A DNA stretch of 64,000 nt from Anthoceros angustus (GCA_010909165.1 MU008161.1:1364001-1428000), one strand, 5' to 3'. Shown: positions 44,218 through 56,509, counted from the first letter of the stretch. Numbers and translations: made by a program. Notes: generated by a model not told the origin, from the letters alone.

Positions 44218-46139
44218 ATGGAGTTTGGCATTTTGATTCCCTTGCGCCTGCCATCGGCAAGCGCAGTGGAAAGGTGTCTGATACAAAAGGTTCGTCAGCT
44301 GCTCACAGATCCTGAGGCAATTTTCAGAATCGTGGTCGGGTATGATTCTGACGACCCCGTGTTCCAGGCAGAGGGAGGAACACAGGGTCAGGACTCAGTG
44401 GAGGCAAAGATGTCAAGAGATCTCCTCCACCTGTTTCCTGAAGTGCGATTAACTTGGGTCCAGCTGAGGCCCAGCCAGCCCTTCAATGCTTGTGGGGCGT
44501 GGAACTGTCTCGCCAAGGCAGCATGCTCAGCTGGAAGTGACATGTTCCTCATGCTCGGTGACGATGTCGACATCGTGCATCGGCCAGGAGCAGGGCCACG
44601 CCTATGGGAGCCGCCTGCGTCGCAGCCGTGGAGGAGAAGGCTCCCGGCTGGCCCTGCTTCCCTGTCCTGCATCGATTCCATTTGGACACCTTCGGGAACT
44701 TGTTTCCAGTTGCGGAGACCGTGAGCGAGAGGGGATTTTACAATCAGGACGCGGACCCTTTCCTGTGGGAGGTGTATCGGCGATCAGGCCTGGCGGCGTG
44801 GACATCCGCAACCGTGTTGAGGAATCGAACTGGCGGAGTGATTGGTGGTCTGACCGAGATCACCCAGACTCGGTACGAGGCCATCCACATCGAATGGAGG
44901 CTGGAGCTCCTGGAGCGGTATGCGGGACGACTGCGGCATGCTCTTGCAGAGGCGGGAGCGGATCCGCAGCGTCGCGTCACGATGGATGTGGCAGTCCCGT
45001 CTTACAGGTTGGATATCCAGAGGCTTCAAGGGATACTGAATCTGCCGACGCCTCGAGATGCAGAGGTTAGGTTTGTGATCGTTGTAGACCGGCCCATGGC
45101 CGAGCTGCAAGGCACTGAAAAGTGGCAAGCTCTGCGGGATCTCGAGACATCGCACCGGGATGTGAGGATTCGAGTAAATGCAACCAACATGGGTGCATCA
45201 GAGTCCCGGACCAGAGCTGCAAGAGAGTGCCACTCCGACTGGCTATTGTATCTGGATGACGATGTCATTCCAGATGACAACCTGCTCGACCAGTATGTGC
45301 GCCTCATCATGCAGCACCGAGACAATCCTGAAATCCGTGGATTCGTGGGAACCTCGATTCTTCCGGTGGAGCAGAGGCAGGCCACCATGGCTGTGCATCT
45401 CGCACAGGTGACCTTCTGGTGGCAGATCGCAGAATTCTGTGACAGGGAAGGAAGGCATGCTGATTGGGGCGTGACAGCCAATCTCCTGCTACGCTGGTGG
45501 CCGGGGCTGAAATTCGATAATGCCTTCCCTAAGACCGGAGGCGGAGAAGACATCGACATATGCATCTCCGCATGCGCAGCCTTCCCGAACGGAAAGCTCC
45601 TGCCAGCCACCGGGGCCAGAATCCTGCATCCCTGGTGGGACGGAGGAAGACGCTGGAGCCTGTGGAAGAGGGCCTTCCGATGGGCCCAAGGCGACGGCAT
45701 GCTTCTCAACAAGCATCCGAATTTCACCTTCCTCGGAACCCCGAACGTGTGGGAGCTGGCCACCCTGGTGTTAGGGTTTCATCTGCTCCTCCTCCCCGAC
45801 GTCGCGGCCCTCTGCCTTTCACTCGCGTGTGCTTGGATCGCCGACCTCGCGTCCTGCGCGGTGTGGATTAATTCCATACCCTACATGCAGGACGAGTTCC
45901 CCTTCGGATGCCTCCGCATCCGCGCCAGCCTCGAGTCCGCCGTGGTTCGCCAGGCGTCGGATCTCGGCCACTTCTATGGCTTCTTCCGCCGCGGCGAGCT
46001 CCGCAACCTCCTCTCCCGGAGATTCGACTGGTTCCTCGGCTCCCTTCCAGGCGTGGCCAGCTACGAGCGCAAGCGAGGCCTCCTGTTTCTTGGATTCTTC
46101 GCTGCTCTGCGCTGGATTATCTCCCGCTGGCTGCGGTAA
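44218..46139 (+). CDS. Two-domain GT2-like glycosyltransferase, one apparent frameshift
   Basis: Intronless. Two plus-strand frames overlap: 44218 to about 44600 and from about 44600 to 46139. The first encodes a GT-A-like start: MEFGILIPLRLPSASAVERC, FRIVVGYDSDDPVF, and SDMFLMLGDDVDI (DxD-like). The sequence then shifts frame and continues VAAVEEKAPGWPCFPVLHRF. The second domain has a full GT2 pattern: VTMDVAVPSYRLDI, VRFVIVVDRP, NATNMGASESRTRAARE, DWLLYLDDDVIPDDNLLDQY, and later GGGEDIDIC, with RWAQGDGMLL near the acceptor side. Hydrophobic segments (LATLVLGFHLLLLPDVAALC; GLLFLGFFAALRWIISRWL) suggest membrane association. The product could be a 640-residue protein if the shift is a sequence error, or the second frame could start at the ATG at 44604. 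Substrate unknown. Confidence 0.72.
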
Positions 46140-47077
46140 CTCTTGTTCACTCTTCCACGCAACACGTTACCAATGCATCTGCAGCTGCAGGCAAGCATAT
46201 GCCGTGTGTGCCAGGGTCTTGATCCTTGGAACCTCATCAAGATTCAAGAATCACGATCCTCGACTGCAACGCAAGGCGCGACAGGAATGCTCTTGGGACC
46301 ACGAGACGGCTCGGGTGGGAGAAAGTGCTTCGCTTTTGCGTGATGCTGCCTGCATACATTCAAGCGGCAGAGGTCGCCAGAAACTATCCGAATCCGATCG
46401 TGAAAGTGAAACCCTAAAATGCGGAAGCCACCGACTCCTGGCCGTGTCAGACGGAGCGTGAGAAGGAGGCAAGGGCGGGACACCTGGCGGATAGCATATT
46501 CCGTGGCACGGACGAGTCAGTCCGGTTCACAGGCACAGGATTCGGTCTGGCGTCTGATGTCGGCTCTGCGCATCACGGCAGCGCGGATGAGGAGTCATGT
46601 GAGGATTATGAGAGTGGGCAAGATGTGTAAATAAAGCGTAATCTAGAATATGCGAAGCCCAGCTTGGGATGCCCCTTTGGGGCGGACATTCTCTTACGCC
46701 AAACTTCCGTTTTCTGTTAGAACGGTACGGGAGTGGAATGAGGATCCGATTCCCGATTCCACCATTCCACCACATCCCGTAGAGGATGAAACCGGTCGTC
46801 CACGCTATTCCAAGGGATTAACCACTCCCTGTCTGGCTGGGGCCAGAGGAAGCGGATATTCCGTCCCGATCCCTTGCCTCTCCTGGCCCCTGGCCCTGGC
46901 CCCCCCGGCGACCCTGCGCTGCAGCCTACACCTCCCTCGCCATGGTCGCCACCATTCCCTTGCCCTCGCGGCCCCAGCGACAGTGCCGCATGCGCCTTGC
47001 GCCCTGCTTGATCTTGCGCGCGCGGCAGAGGAGGTGCCTTACGCTGTTGGAGAGGGAGCGGGAGCGAGATCGGCGTC
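46140..47077. other. Intergenic between glycosyltransferase and SPX genes
   Basis: Likely 3' UTR of the glycosyltransferase (an AATAAAGC polyadenylation-like string at about 46629), then the SPX promoter and GC-rich leader. No further gene is recognised. Confidence 0.5.
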
Positions 47078-48434
47078 ATGAAGTTCGCCAAGAAGTTGCA
47101 GAGCCATTTGGAGGAAACCCTGCCGGAGTGGAGGGACAAGTTCGTGGCCTACAAGCAGCTCAAGAAGCGGCTCAAGCTGCTCAAGTATGCGCCCGACGGG
47201 CTCACCGTCGGGGCCTTCATCCCGGCCAACGAGGCCCCGGATTCGGATGTGGCTAGGGTGGACAGCATGCTGCGGAATCACTATGGGAACCGGACGCAGG
47301 GCTGGCCTATGCGGATGATGGATGAGCGGGAGCAGGGAGCGGCTGCGGGTGCTGGTGTTGGTGCCTGTCCGGGTGCGCATGTTGCTGCGCAGGACGGAGT
47401 GGAGAGGACGTTCGCTCGGAAGCGGAAGGCTAGGGACAGCGGAGTGGATAGCGACGAGGATGAGAACTCGGACAGTCCGTTTGAGAGTGGATATTTCCCC
47501 AGCGATCAGATGGAGTTCATACGCCTTCTGAACGTGGAGCTCAAGAAGTTCAACAAGTTCTTCATCGAAAAGGAGGAGGAGTATGTCATTCGTTTGCAGG
47601 TAAGAGAGGTTGGGATGTGTGTTCGTGCAAGCCTTGGGTCTAGGTCTTGAGGTTTGGATCCGTGCGGATTGAGTTGTTTGCATGTAGTTTTGGAAGGACT
47701 TTTGTTGTACACAAGGCTTTGCTGATGTTGCGCTGTTACAGGATCTGAAGAAGAGGATAGAGAAAATGAAGGAGGCGGCTCTGGCCAAGCCGCAGCTCTC
47801 GGTGGATGACCTAAGCGAAATGAACACAATCTTCAGGCAGATGATTACGTTTCATGGAGAGATGGTGTTGTTGGAGACGTACAGCTCACTCAATTACACT
47901 GGCCTGGTGAAGATCCTGAAGAAGCATGATAAATGGACCGGGGGGGTCCTGCGCATGCCTTATATCCAGACGGTCCTGCACCAGCCTTTCTACACAACGG
48001 AGCTGCTCTCACGGCTGGTGAAAGACTGTGAGGTGAATTTGTCTGACTTGTTCCCTGTCCCAGCCACTTCCCAGCAGCAGCCTGCTGCGGAAGCTCTCCT
48101 CTTCGACGAGGGTGAAGACAGTGTCGACTCTGAGAGCGAGGAGTCGCATGTAGTCGAGTCTCCGGAGGCTGGATCCGGAAGGGAACGTGCCCAGAGTGAT
48201 GACGGCGACTTGTTTCCAGTCCCGGCCAGCAACAATTTGGACATTGTTCACAAGAGCTGTGAGGCAGCGCTGAAGACCATCAAGGACATCCGCAAGGGTA
48301 GTTCAACGTACAGCGCATTGTCCATGCCACCTCTCGATCCGCCAGACGTGGATGACAGCCTTGGGGTGGTGATCAACGAGGCGGCCAGGGACCCTCCATC
48401 GCCCTGCCGTACTGTGTCTGTTTCTCAAGACTAG
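47078..48434 (+). CDS. SPX-domain protein (phosphate signalling)
   Basis: SPX proteins bind inositol pyrophosphates and, in plants, restrain PHR transcription factors when phosphate is ample. Two exons: 47078-47599 and 47742-48434; 404 residues. The N-terminal SPX element is MKFAKKLQSHLEETLPEWRD with KFVAYKQLKKRLKLLKY, the basic Lys surface of the family. A Gly/Ala-rich insertion follows (about residues 85-115), then MEFIRLLNVELKKFNKFFIE, and the third SPX element SSLNYTGLVKILKKHDKWTG. After the SPX domain there is only an acidic, Ser-rich tail (DSVDSESEESHVVESPEAGS) and no EXS, RING or MFS domain. It is therefore an SPX-only protein, longer than the usual 250-320 residues because of the insertion and tail. 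An ITPK-like gene, which acts in the ligand pathway, lies 38 kb away in the same window. Confidence 0.92.
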
Positions 48435-50375
48435 TGGCTCCTTCAACCTCGACGCACAATGCTAGGATATGATGAGCTGCTGGGAGATCCGGGTGTGTCG
48501 GCAGGCGCATATTGTCATGTCATTAGCGCCAGACCCTGCTCCTTGCATGATTGGGAACGATTCTTTTGGCCCCTTCCGTGGCTCATGTCCAGCCGGCTAT
48601 CCCATCCATTTCGACAGTGGGATATATGGAGAACTCTAGCTGCCTGCACCATGAGACGGGAAGCGGTGGCATGATACAGGAACTTTGAGCTTTCTATGAC
48701 CTTTATCTACTAGCCTCACCTCTTGTTGTACAGGTGGAGGGCTCCTGGTGTGGACAGCATGCGTTCCGCAGAGTAAGAGCTATAGGTAAATGCTACCTCC
48801 AAACCAGAGCGTACATACATACCTTGCTACCCCGGTTTGTGAATGTGTACAGCCTGCCAACTGTCTCTGTTGGCTGTTTGATTAGTTCGTTGACAAAAGG
48901 TCTGTCGTTGTTGTCTGGACCTGAGCGGAAGTGTTTGAGACTTCCTTCAAATAAAGGGTAACCATGTGCAGTACATAGTGTACGTACAATGTGCTCTGAT
49001 TCAGAACATGGAAGCCGTTTTGCAGCGCACTGCAAGTCACGATCACCACTACCTCCTCAGCCAGGCAGGAAAGGTCATCGTCAATCCTGCAAGGGTGCTC
49101 AACGTGCAAGATTCGAATATGGGTGGTGGCCTGGGCAGCCCTATCAGTCCCCGAAAGCCATCAAGGCCAAGAGTAGAGCCTTAAACCCACGTCATCACGA
49201 GATGGACGTCCTTCGGGACGGGACGACACTCACTGTGTGTTTGAGAACGTGTGGGACGGCACATCCACCACACACCACATGCCTCATGCCCAACCGCGCG
49301 GCCCTTGGTTTTTTGTATGTGAGTAGTCTTGACCGGGCGCGCGATGCCACCAAAGGGTTGAAGTGTCATAGTGCAGATCGGAACCCCAGGGTTTAGCGTC
49401 CTGCGATCGGATGAGATGTGAGACACGATTGTTTGAACTTTCAGTGTTTTATCATACTTGTTATCAACGTTCCTGGGGATGCAGGGGTGCGTGTTCAAAA
49501 CCGCGCGGTACATTTCGCACGGTCCAAATCCAAATTAGGGCTCGTCGCGCGAGAGAGCGCACTCCTCCCATGTGAATGGCCTGGCAGGCAATGGTACATG
49601 TGCCCATGTGCCATGGTAGGGGCATAGGCCACATAGCCTCTGTGACCTGACCCTACGTACAGGATTCGAAAATAAGTGGCCTAACCTCATCTCCATGGAG
49701 GGGCCCGGCCGCCCGGCACTGTGCACTGTGCACTGTGCACTGTGGCCAGCCCTCCACTGCAGCCGGCTTCCATCTTCGATGAGCTGAATCGGTACATACA
49801 CATCTAATAACGGGTGCCAGCGCGACACCACGTGATTGCATCACCTTGATTTATCTTTATCTGCACATCTAATCTATCTATATCGTTTCGTTCTAACTCA
49901 TCAATTCGTTTAAACTCTATGCGAATTAATTGTTATTTATGTAAATTATCAAATAGAAAATAAAATTAAGTCGTCAAATAAAATGGAATAGGCTTATGGA
50001 ATAGGCTTACGTTTAGACCTGAAAGCAAAGATCCAACACTTCTTGTAATGTCACTTGACGTGATGAACAAAAGAATAAACTTCATCATCGAAAGGAAAGG
50101 AGCAGTAGCTTTATGCGGTACCCCCATACTTGCATCCATGATATAACTTGGTAGATACCTGCGGATTATAGGTATGAAGCAAACACAAACTATCCAGGCA
50201 AGCATGCCTAGCTTCGTGGACCCTTTTCATTATAACATTTTAGAATTATGTTTATAGGTGTGACTAGACGTGGCTTGAATGCTGTGACCTCCAATAGTTA
50301 GTGTCCACTTCATATTATCTACCGTCTTCATAAGCATGTCTCTTCACACTGACACCATGCACGCATGAAACAGAA
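48435..50375. other. Intergenic, 3' of SPX gene
   Basis: Probably SPX 3' UTR at first (AATAAA near 48951), then non-coding DNA. A CACTGTG heptamer is repeated four times at about 49717-49743. No gene is recognised; open frames are short and lack motifs. Confidence 0.5.
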
Positions 50376-50825
50376 TGATGGCAGCATGTCTTTTTTCCAA
50401 TTTGTGAGAGGCCTATAATGAAAAACTATGAGACATAATGATATAAATATGAGACATAATGACATCATGCAAGCATGAAACAGAATGATGACATCATGCC
50501 TTTTTTCCAGTTTGTGAGAGGCCTGTAATGAAAAAATATGAGACTTAATGACATCATGCAGGCATGAGACAAAATGATGACATCATGCCTTTTTTCAGTC
50601 GTGAGAGGCCTGGAATGAAAAAAATATGGAATAAAATGACATCATGTAAGCATGAGACAAAATGACAGCATGTAAGCATGAGACAAAATGCTGACATCAT
50701 GCCTTTTTTAGTCTGTGAAAGGCCTAGAATGAAAAATTATGAGACAAAATGACATCATGCAAGCATGAGACAATCATGACATCGCGCCCTTTTTCAGCCG
50801 GTGAGAGGCCTGTAATGCAATCCAT
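50376..50825. repeat. Diverged tandem repeat, about 4 units of 90-120 bp
   Basis: The units share TGACATCATGC, CATGAGACAAAATGA, CCTTTTTTCAG and GTGAGAGGCCTGTAATGAAA in that order. Spacing varies because sub-blocks (GACATCATGCAAGCATGA) are themselves reiterated. Non-coding. Confidence 0.88.
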
Positions 50826-50890
50826 ATGCATATATTTCTAATATTGAAATCCATATGCATGCATTCCCAACCCCGGAGGGGTGGCTGTAA

Positions 50891-51110
50891 CAAGCCTATT
50901 GGTAAAGTACACCCCTCAGTTTTACCTTTTCTAAGATTTAAAATTAGTATTTTAATAAATAAATAAATAAACCCATCAAAGTAGATTAACACAACACTAA
51001 CAAGCCTATTGGTAAAGTACACCCCTCAGTTTTACCTTTTCTAAGATTTAAAGTTAGTATTTTAATAAATAAATAAATAAACCCATCAAAGTAGATTAAC
51101 ACAACACAAA
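50891..51110. repeat. Perfect-length tandem duplication of 110 bp
   Basis: 50891-51000 and 51001-51110 are head-to-tail copies, both starting CAAGCCTATTGGTAAAGTAC and each containing an AATA/AATAAATAAATAA tract. I count two or three mismatches, so this is a recent event. Confidence 0.95.
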
Positions 51111-52460
51111 GATGTCCAAGTTACCAACGAATCTTGTAGGCCTTGTCGAGATAATTTGCAGGCCTTCATATTTTGGTGATGCTATGTGGATCAAAGTCGC
51201 AAGTCTACGGACCTGCAAGAATAAGTTCTCGGTGGCACTCACTAAAAGCTTCTGACTCAAGAAGAGCCAGAAATTCGTGACCTAATGTACTGGGAACAAT
51301 TAGACATTATAGATATTTTCTAAGGTTTGTGAGTACCATCCATGTGTATATTTCAACTTGATGAGTTTTAAGGCTTTGTACGTTTTCGTACGATGTAGCA
51401 TTTGTTTTCCTTCCGCCAAGCAAGTGAATAGGTGTAGCAACTCGACTCTCCAACCTACCATCTCCAAACGGCCTAGCAGCTTCGAACCCCTCTGCCGTAC
51501 AAGCTGCAGACAGTACAGGAGCTCCGAACGCGAACTTGATGCTGCCATGGAGCAAACGCCCAAGAGCTCCGAACTTTCTCTCATAGCTCCCGATGTGATA
51601 ACCCTAAACCAGCATATGTACCCTGGATTCCGTACCGCACAGAAAGACGGGAGAAAAACTTTAAACTCAAACAGGCTCTAGGTACACCATATAACTGCCC
51701 TCATCTCTGCAAGTAAAAGTTGCAAGCTGTTGCAGGGATGCTGGAGTTGTCTTGTGTGGAGACACCATACGCATCCCAGCTAGTAGCAGGCAGGAGCACC
51801 CTTGATCCACTCTCCTTGGGGTCCCAGAGCCCTGCAGGTTACCAGCTTAACTTCCCCAGCCACAAAAGGAGAAGTTGCCCACTCTGAGCTGAATACCAGC
51901 CTGAAACCCCAACCCTTGTTCTTCCTGACCCAGCCAGATGGCAAGCAAGTGCACAGCCAGAACACCGCGCGTGAATTTCCCTCCCAACAGCTCGAGTCTG
52001 ATTCTCTCTGTTATGATGATGAGAGGTGCCAGGATCAGTGTTAGCCATCCATGTCCATGTCTCAAGTTTGGACAGGAGTGGAGTCAAGCGAGCACAACAC
52101 CCCGAAAGACATTCTCACGGTCGACCCTTACAACTGCGGTGTGTAATCTCCTCTCTGGCATACTGCCTGCCATCAGACGCTTATTGAACCGCCCTAATAC
52201 GCTAACCTAGCATCAAGGGAATAGTGTCTTATTAGGTACCCGTCGTTTACTCTACAGAAATCTGTACCGAATAAACAGTTCCTGGAATTTTTTTTCTCGA
52301 GTGTCCCCTTTCAAGTCGCTGTCGTGATCAGAGGCAGGCAAGTGAAGGCGGGCTTGCAGGGTTTTACAAGTTTTGGAGGTTTATCATGTTCCCAGCCATG
52401 GAGCGGGAGGCGGAGGGACCTTGATTGCAACCTATCAGCAGCAGAGGTGGGAGGGAGGAG
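51111..52460. other. Intergenic upstream of the PNPOx-like gene
   Basis: Short frames on both strands without domains; no element or RNA gene recognised. The last 100 bases form the probable promoter and leader of the next gene. Confidence 0.45.
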
Positions 52461-54671
52461 ATGGACATTGCCATAGCCAGGACGTCCCACTGTGCGGTGG
52501 CCTCACTGCGCACCGATGCTGTGCTCGGCGTGGCATCGGGGAATGAGCCTGCAGGGTGCAGCTATGCACGCTGGTCCTGCTCGCATTGCAGCAGCCAGGC
52601 GCAGCTGGTGGTCAGGCGGGGCAGCGGCAGCACAAGGGCTTCCAGGCAGGAAGTGCGGTGTCGGGGCTTGTGGACTCTCTTCTCCAACAACCTGCAATTT
52701 CGTTGCAATTTCGGGGGAGCTGAGACTCCGGGCTTGATCACCTGCGAGAAGAAGGATGAGGGGGATGCGGGTGAGGAGGGGTCTAGTCCCAGCTCCAACA
52801 ACGGTGCAGCACTGCCCCCGCCACTGAAGGTACCGAACATGCGTCTCCAGCTCTGTGATAGGGTTTTCCATCTGCTAGCGCCGATCCGATCCGGAATTGT
52901 TGAAAGTTTGTGAGCGTGATCTGATGGAAGAATTGCGGTTTGTCGATAATTTCTGGTTGTCTGGAATGCAGGTGAAGCTGGGCAACGCTGGAGCGTCTGG
53001 TCAGGGGGCTGTGGACGGAGCTTCATTGCCTGCCTCACCCTCAACAAGTCGCAGCGGGGAGAAAAGTAAGAGGGCAGGGCTCCGGCGTACACCGATAACT
53101 GGGGGTGTCCAGAGCGCGACATCTTCCAATGACCTGCCCCACCCTTCTGTGGCTGTCCGGAATCTAATTGAGCAGGTTAAGTCCTGAGAAATTTGCGAAA
53201 CATGTTCCAAGGGATGATGGTCTCGTCAAGTCACCTGTTCTGGTTTGCATATGCGGGTTGAATTCTTACTCACTGTCGCTTACTGCGCCTGCAGGCTCGT
53301 TATGCCCACCTCTGTACCATCATGTCTAGAATGCACCATCGTCGGCGTGGTTATCCCTTCGGTTCGCTTGTCGACTTCGCGACTGACCCCAGTGGACGTA
53401 AGGTCTCAGATTTGTTATGCCTGTGTCTGTTAGTCTGTGATAATTGGCATGCTGGTTTCAGCAGTTGAGTATGTGGGCGGAGGGCACGAATGCTGGGTGT
53501 GAAAGCTCAACGACCCTGTTTGTGCAGGCCCCATCTTTCACTTGTCTCCCCTTGCCATCCACACCCGGAACTTGCTCACGGATCCCCGATGTACTTTGGT
53601 CGTCCAGGTAGGGTATGTGCAGGTTCACGATCCAGGCATGAATAGCCCCTGGTACGTTCGTTGGAAGTCAAAACAAGCTTTGCTGACTGTATGGAGTTAC
53701 TGCAGATGCCAGGATGGAATGGGCTGGCCAATGCGAGGGTTACTCTCTTTGGTGATGTTTATCCTTTACCTGCAGAAGAACAGGTGATGGACCAAGTTTT
53801 GCAGATATGCATTCTGAAGCTCAGCTGAAAAGTTGTAGGTGTAGTTTTTTCGGTCACGTACTTTGTCCTTGGGTGAGGCTGAATTGATGAAAGTTTGCAG
53901 GAGGTGGCCCATAAATATTATTCAGCCAAGCACCAACATGGAGTCTCTCAGCGGTGGGGAGATTTTTACTACTACAGGATGGAAGCCATTGGGTAGGAGT
54001 GTCGGTTATCTACCTGCATTGCACTCTCAGCTGTCTGCAGTAGAATTGGAGCAAGGCTCACAGTGGTGGTGTGTGGCTTGGCAGTGACATATATTTTGTC
54101 GGAGGGTTTGGCACGGTCGCATGGGTCGATGTAGAGGAGTATCGGAAAGCAGCTCCTGATCATATCGCCACTGCTGACGGTGACAGAACTCTGCAGGTCC
54201 GTTCTTCCACTTGGCATTGTGATGTCATAGCAGGAAGAACACTGCAGGTCTGTGTCCACTGACTGTTAACACACTTTGGCAAAGACATGCACTGAAATTC
54301 TGTGGCTCACAGCCCTTTTCTGTTTCCTTGGCGGGTTTAGGAGCTCAATAACAGATTTTCCAAGCCGTTGAGAGAGCTGTTGACATCAGAGTCGGAGGTG
54401 GATGACGCAGCCCTGATATCCATTGACAGCAAGGGAATCGACATTCGAGTCCGTCAGGGGGCCCAGGTACGGTGTCCTAGCATAGCAGTGACTTGAGATT
54501 TCCGAACCGGCGTGGCCAGCTTGATGGCTTCACATTGCCGTGTTTACCTTACCACAGGTTAACATTCAAAGGCTCTCATTCGACGAAAGGAATGCCGTGG
54601 AGACACTTGAACAAGCTGAAAGAGCTATTCAGAAAGTTCTGGACAGAAGCCACACTCCCAAGCTATATTAG
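52461..54671 (+). CDS. PNPOx-like FMN-binding split-barrel protein, probably plastid-targeted
   Basis: Plant pyridoxamine 5'-phosphate oxidase-like flavoprotein, of a group that includes HugZ-like and GluTR-binding-type proteins; the precise activity is not established. Nine exons: 52461-52829, 52972-53175, 53295-53397, 53528-53607, 53706-53783, 53901-53992, 54085-54196, 54341-54466, 54558-54671; 425 residues. The first about 100 residues are Ser/Arg/Ala-rich and resemble a transit peptide. The split barrel reads ARYAHLCTIMSRMHHRRRGY, PFGSLVDFATDPSGRPIFHL, SPLAIHTRNLLTDPRCTLVV, ANARVTLFGDVYPLPAEEQE, DIYFVGGFGTVAWVDVEEYR. The C-terminal domain contains KPLRELLTSESEVDDAALIS, IDSKGIDIRVRQGAQVNIQR. 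Start chosen as the first ATG of the frame; the upstream ATG near 52386 is in a closed frame. Exon 7 has the same GTCCGT donor type as RPA1 exon 7. Confidence 0.88.
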
Positions 54672-55173
54672 GAAACTGCCAGTTGCCAAGGGGGAACGAG
54701 AAGAAAACTATTTCAAGTCCACGGGAAACTCGAAAAACGCAGTGGTGATGTTCCTCGGTTGATATTCACCCTGCTGCTTCCTGTCCAATTTTGCGAGTTG
54801 GTTTGCCATCGCAGCTAGCGCAGTACCAAAGCAAACAGGCCTCCCTGTAATTTGTTGAGAGAACTGTCATCTATTCGCATCTCTAGCAAGCGCAAGACTG
54901 CTTATGAAGCCAGCAGAGCCACGGGCTCGTATGCTTGAGTTGGCAGGGACTCGCCCTGTAAACCTGTTTGCTGTACATAACGTCCCGGGCTTGTGTCCTT
55001 ACCCCTTCAATGTTCTACCTATTCGGGACAGCTACATGCCAGCAAGAAAGCCCCACCAGCGTGAAAGCCCCACCAGCATGAAAGCGAGCCAGGAGAAACT
55101 TCATATAGCTAGGACGAATGAGATGAATGAAGCGAAAGGCAGCCTCGTCGCGTAGGATTTGGGATTGGCAGGC
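54672..55173. other. Spacer between PNPOx-like and FolD genes
   Basis: 3' UTR of the first gene and promoter of the second, both plus strand. A direct repeat of CCCCACCAGC(G/A)TGAAAG lies at about 55052 and 55069. Nothing else is recognised. Confidence 0.5.
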
Positions 55174-56509
55174 ATGGCGGAGGAAGCGCGCATCATTGAC
55201 GGCAAAGCCATAGCTAAAGTCATTCACGCCGAAGTTCAACAGGACGTTCAGCGGCTGAAGGATGTCCATGGCTGCGTAAGCTCCCTGCCTGCCCTACATC
55301 TTCTGCTGTCTCAACGCTGGGATGCTTTCACGTGGAATGCTTTCGTGGATCCGTTTGATGCCCGAAGCTGACCCACTCTCTGCTCGGTGATAGGTTCCTG
55401 GCCTGGCAGTTGTCATCGTGGGAGAACGGAAGGACTCTCAGACGTATGTTCGCATGAAGAAGAGGGCCTGTGCAGAGGTGGGGATTCAATCTTTTGGCAA
55501 GGATTTTCCTGCAGACGTATCGGAGGAAGAACTGTTGAATGTCATCTCGGAGCTTAACAGCAACCCGGATGTGCACGGTAACTCTGTCCCATTCGCTAGA
55601 GATGAGTGAATGAATCCCGTCCATGAGGAGCTGTGTGGCATCTTGTCGATTGAAAGCCACAACTGATGTCGTCTCATGCAGCTCTGGTGGTACAGGTGTT
55701 TTGGTGCAGCTTCCTCTGCCAGAGCATATCAGTGAAGAAAACGTGCTGAACGCAGTAAGCATTGAGAAGGATGTCGATGGATTTCATCCTCTCAATATTG
55801 GAAAGCTTTGCATGAAAGGCAGAACCCCGCGCTTCGTGCCCTGCACACCCAAGGTATGCATCTTGTCTACATGGTTTCCTCACGGGCTTCTATATTTTCA
55901 GAGGAGGTGAGGTATGCCTCTTCCGTGTGCAGCAGGAGCTCAATTCAAGTCAAGGAATTCAATCTGAATTTGTGGGTGTTTTAGGGATGCATAGAGCTTT
56001 TGATACGAAATGGGATCTCTATAGCGAAGAAAAGGGCTGTGGTGGTTGGCCGAAGCAATATTGTGGGCTTACCAGCAGCCATGTTGCTACTGGAGCGTGA
56101 TGCCACTGTGTCTATAGTGCACTCACGAACCCCTGATCCTGAGAGTATCATCAAGGATGCAGACATCATCATAGCTGCCGCTGGACAAGCTCACTTGGTA
56201 TATTTCAATCAGCATGTCGCTTTATCGACATCGCTTTCTGTACATGCTAACCCTCTCCAGCTACTGCTTTCGCTTTCGCAGATCAAAGGACATTGGGTAA
56301 AGCCAGGTGCTGTGGTCATCGATGTGGGCACGAATCCTATTACTGACCCGTCTAAGAAAGCGGGCTACAGGCTTGTGGGTGATGTTGACTTTGAAGAGGC
56401 CAAAAAAGTTGCCGGCTGGATATCACCTGTTCCTGGTGGTGTTGGCCCTATGACCATTGCCATGCTGCTCAGAAACACGGTGGATGCGGCACTTGCAGCA
56501 GTAGCTTGA
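55174..56509 (+). CDS. Methylenetetrahydrofolate dehydrogenase/cyclohydrolase (FolD type)
   Basis: Bifunctional enzyme of one-carbon folate metabolism, interconverting 5,10-methylene-, 5,10-methenyl- and 10-formyl-tetrahydrofolate with NADP. Five exons: 55174-55275, 55394-55577, 55696-55853, 55985-56197, 56282-56509; 294 residues, typical for monofunctional-length FolD. Visible: [20 protein letters not shown], the active-site [14 protein letters not shown] (Tyr and Lys), [47 protein letters not shown], dinucleotide motif [37 protein letters not shown] and [19 protein letters not shown]. No clear transit peptide, so probably cytosolic. Convergent with the transporter gene; stop codons are about 70 bp apart. 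Confidence 0.95.

Noticed and set aside
44585-44604. A very short intron or programmed frameshift in the glycosyltransferase
   Set aside because: The only GT...AG pair would give an intron of about 22 bp, far shorter than any other here, and no slippery heptamer or pseudoknot is evident. Sequence error or mutation is simpler.
45026-45763. 245-codon minus-strand frame opposite the glycosyltransferase
   Set aside because: Antisense shadow of the conserved GT2 domain on the plus strand.
47039-47827. 262-codon minus-strand frame opposite the SPX gene
   Set aside because: It is the antisense shadow of SPX exon 1 and its intron; no domain.
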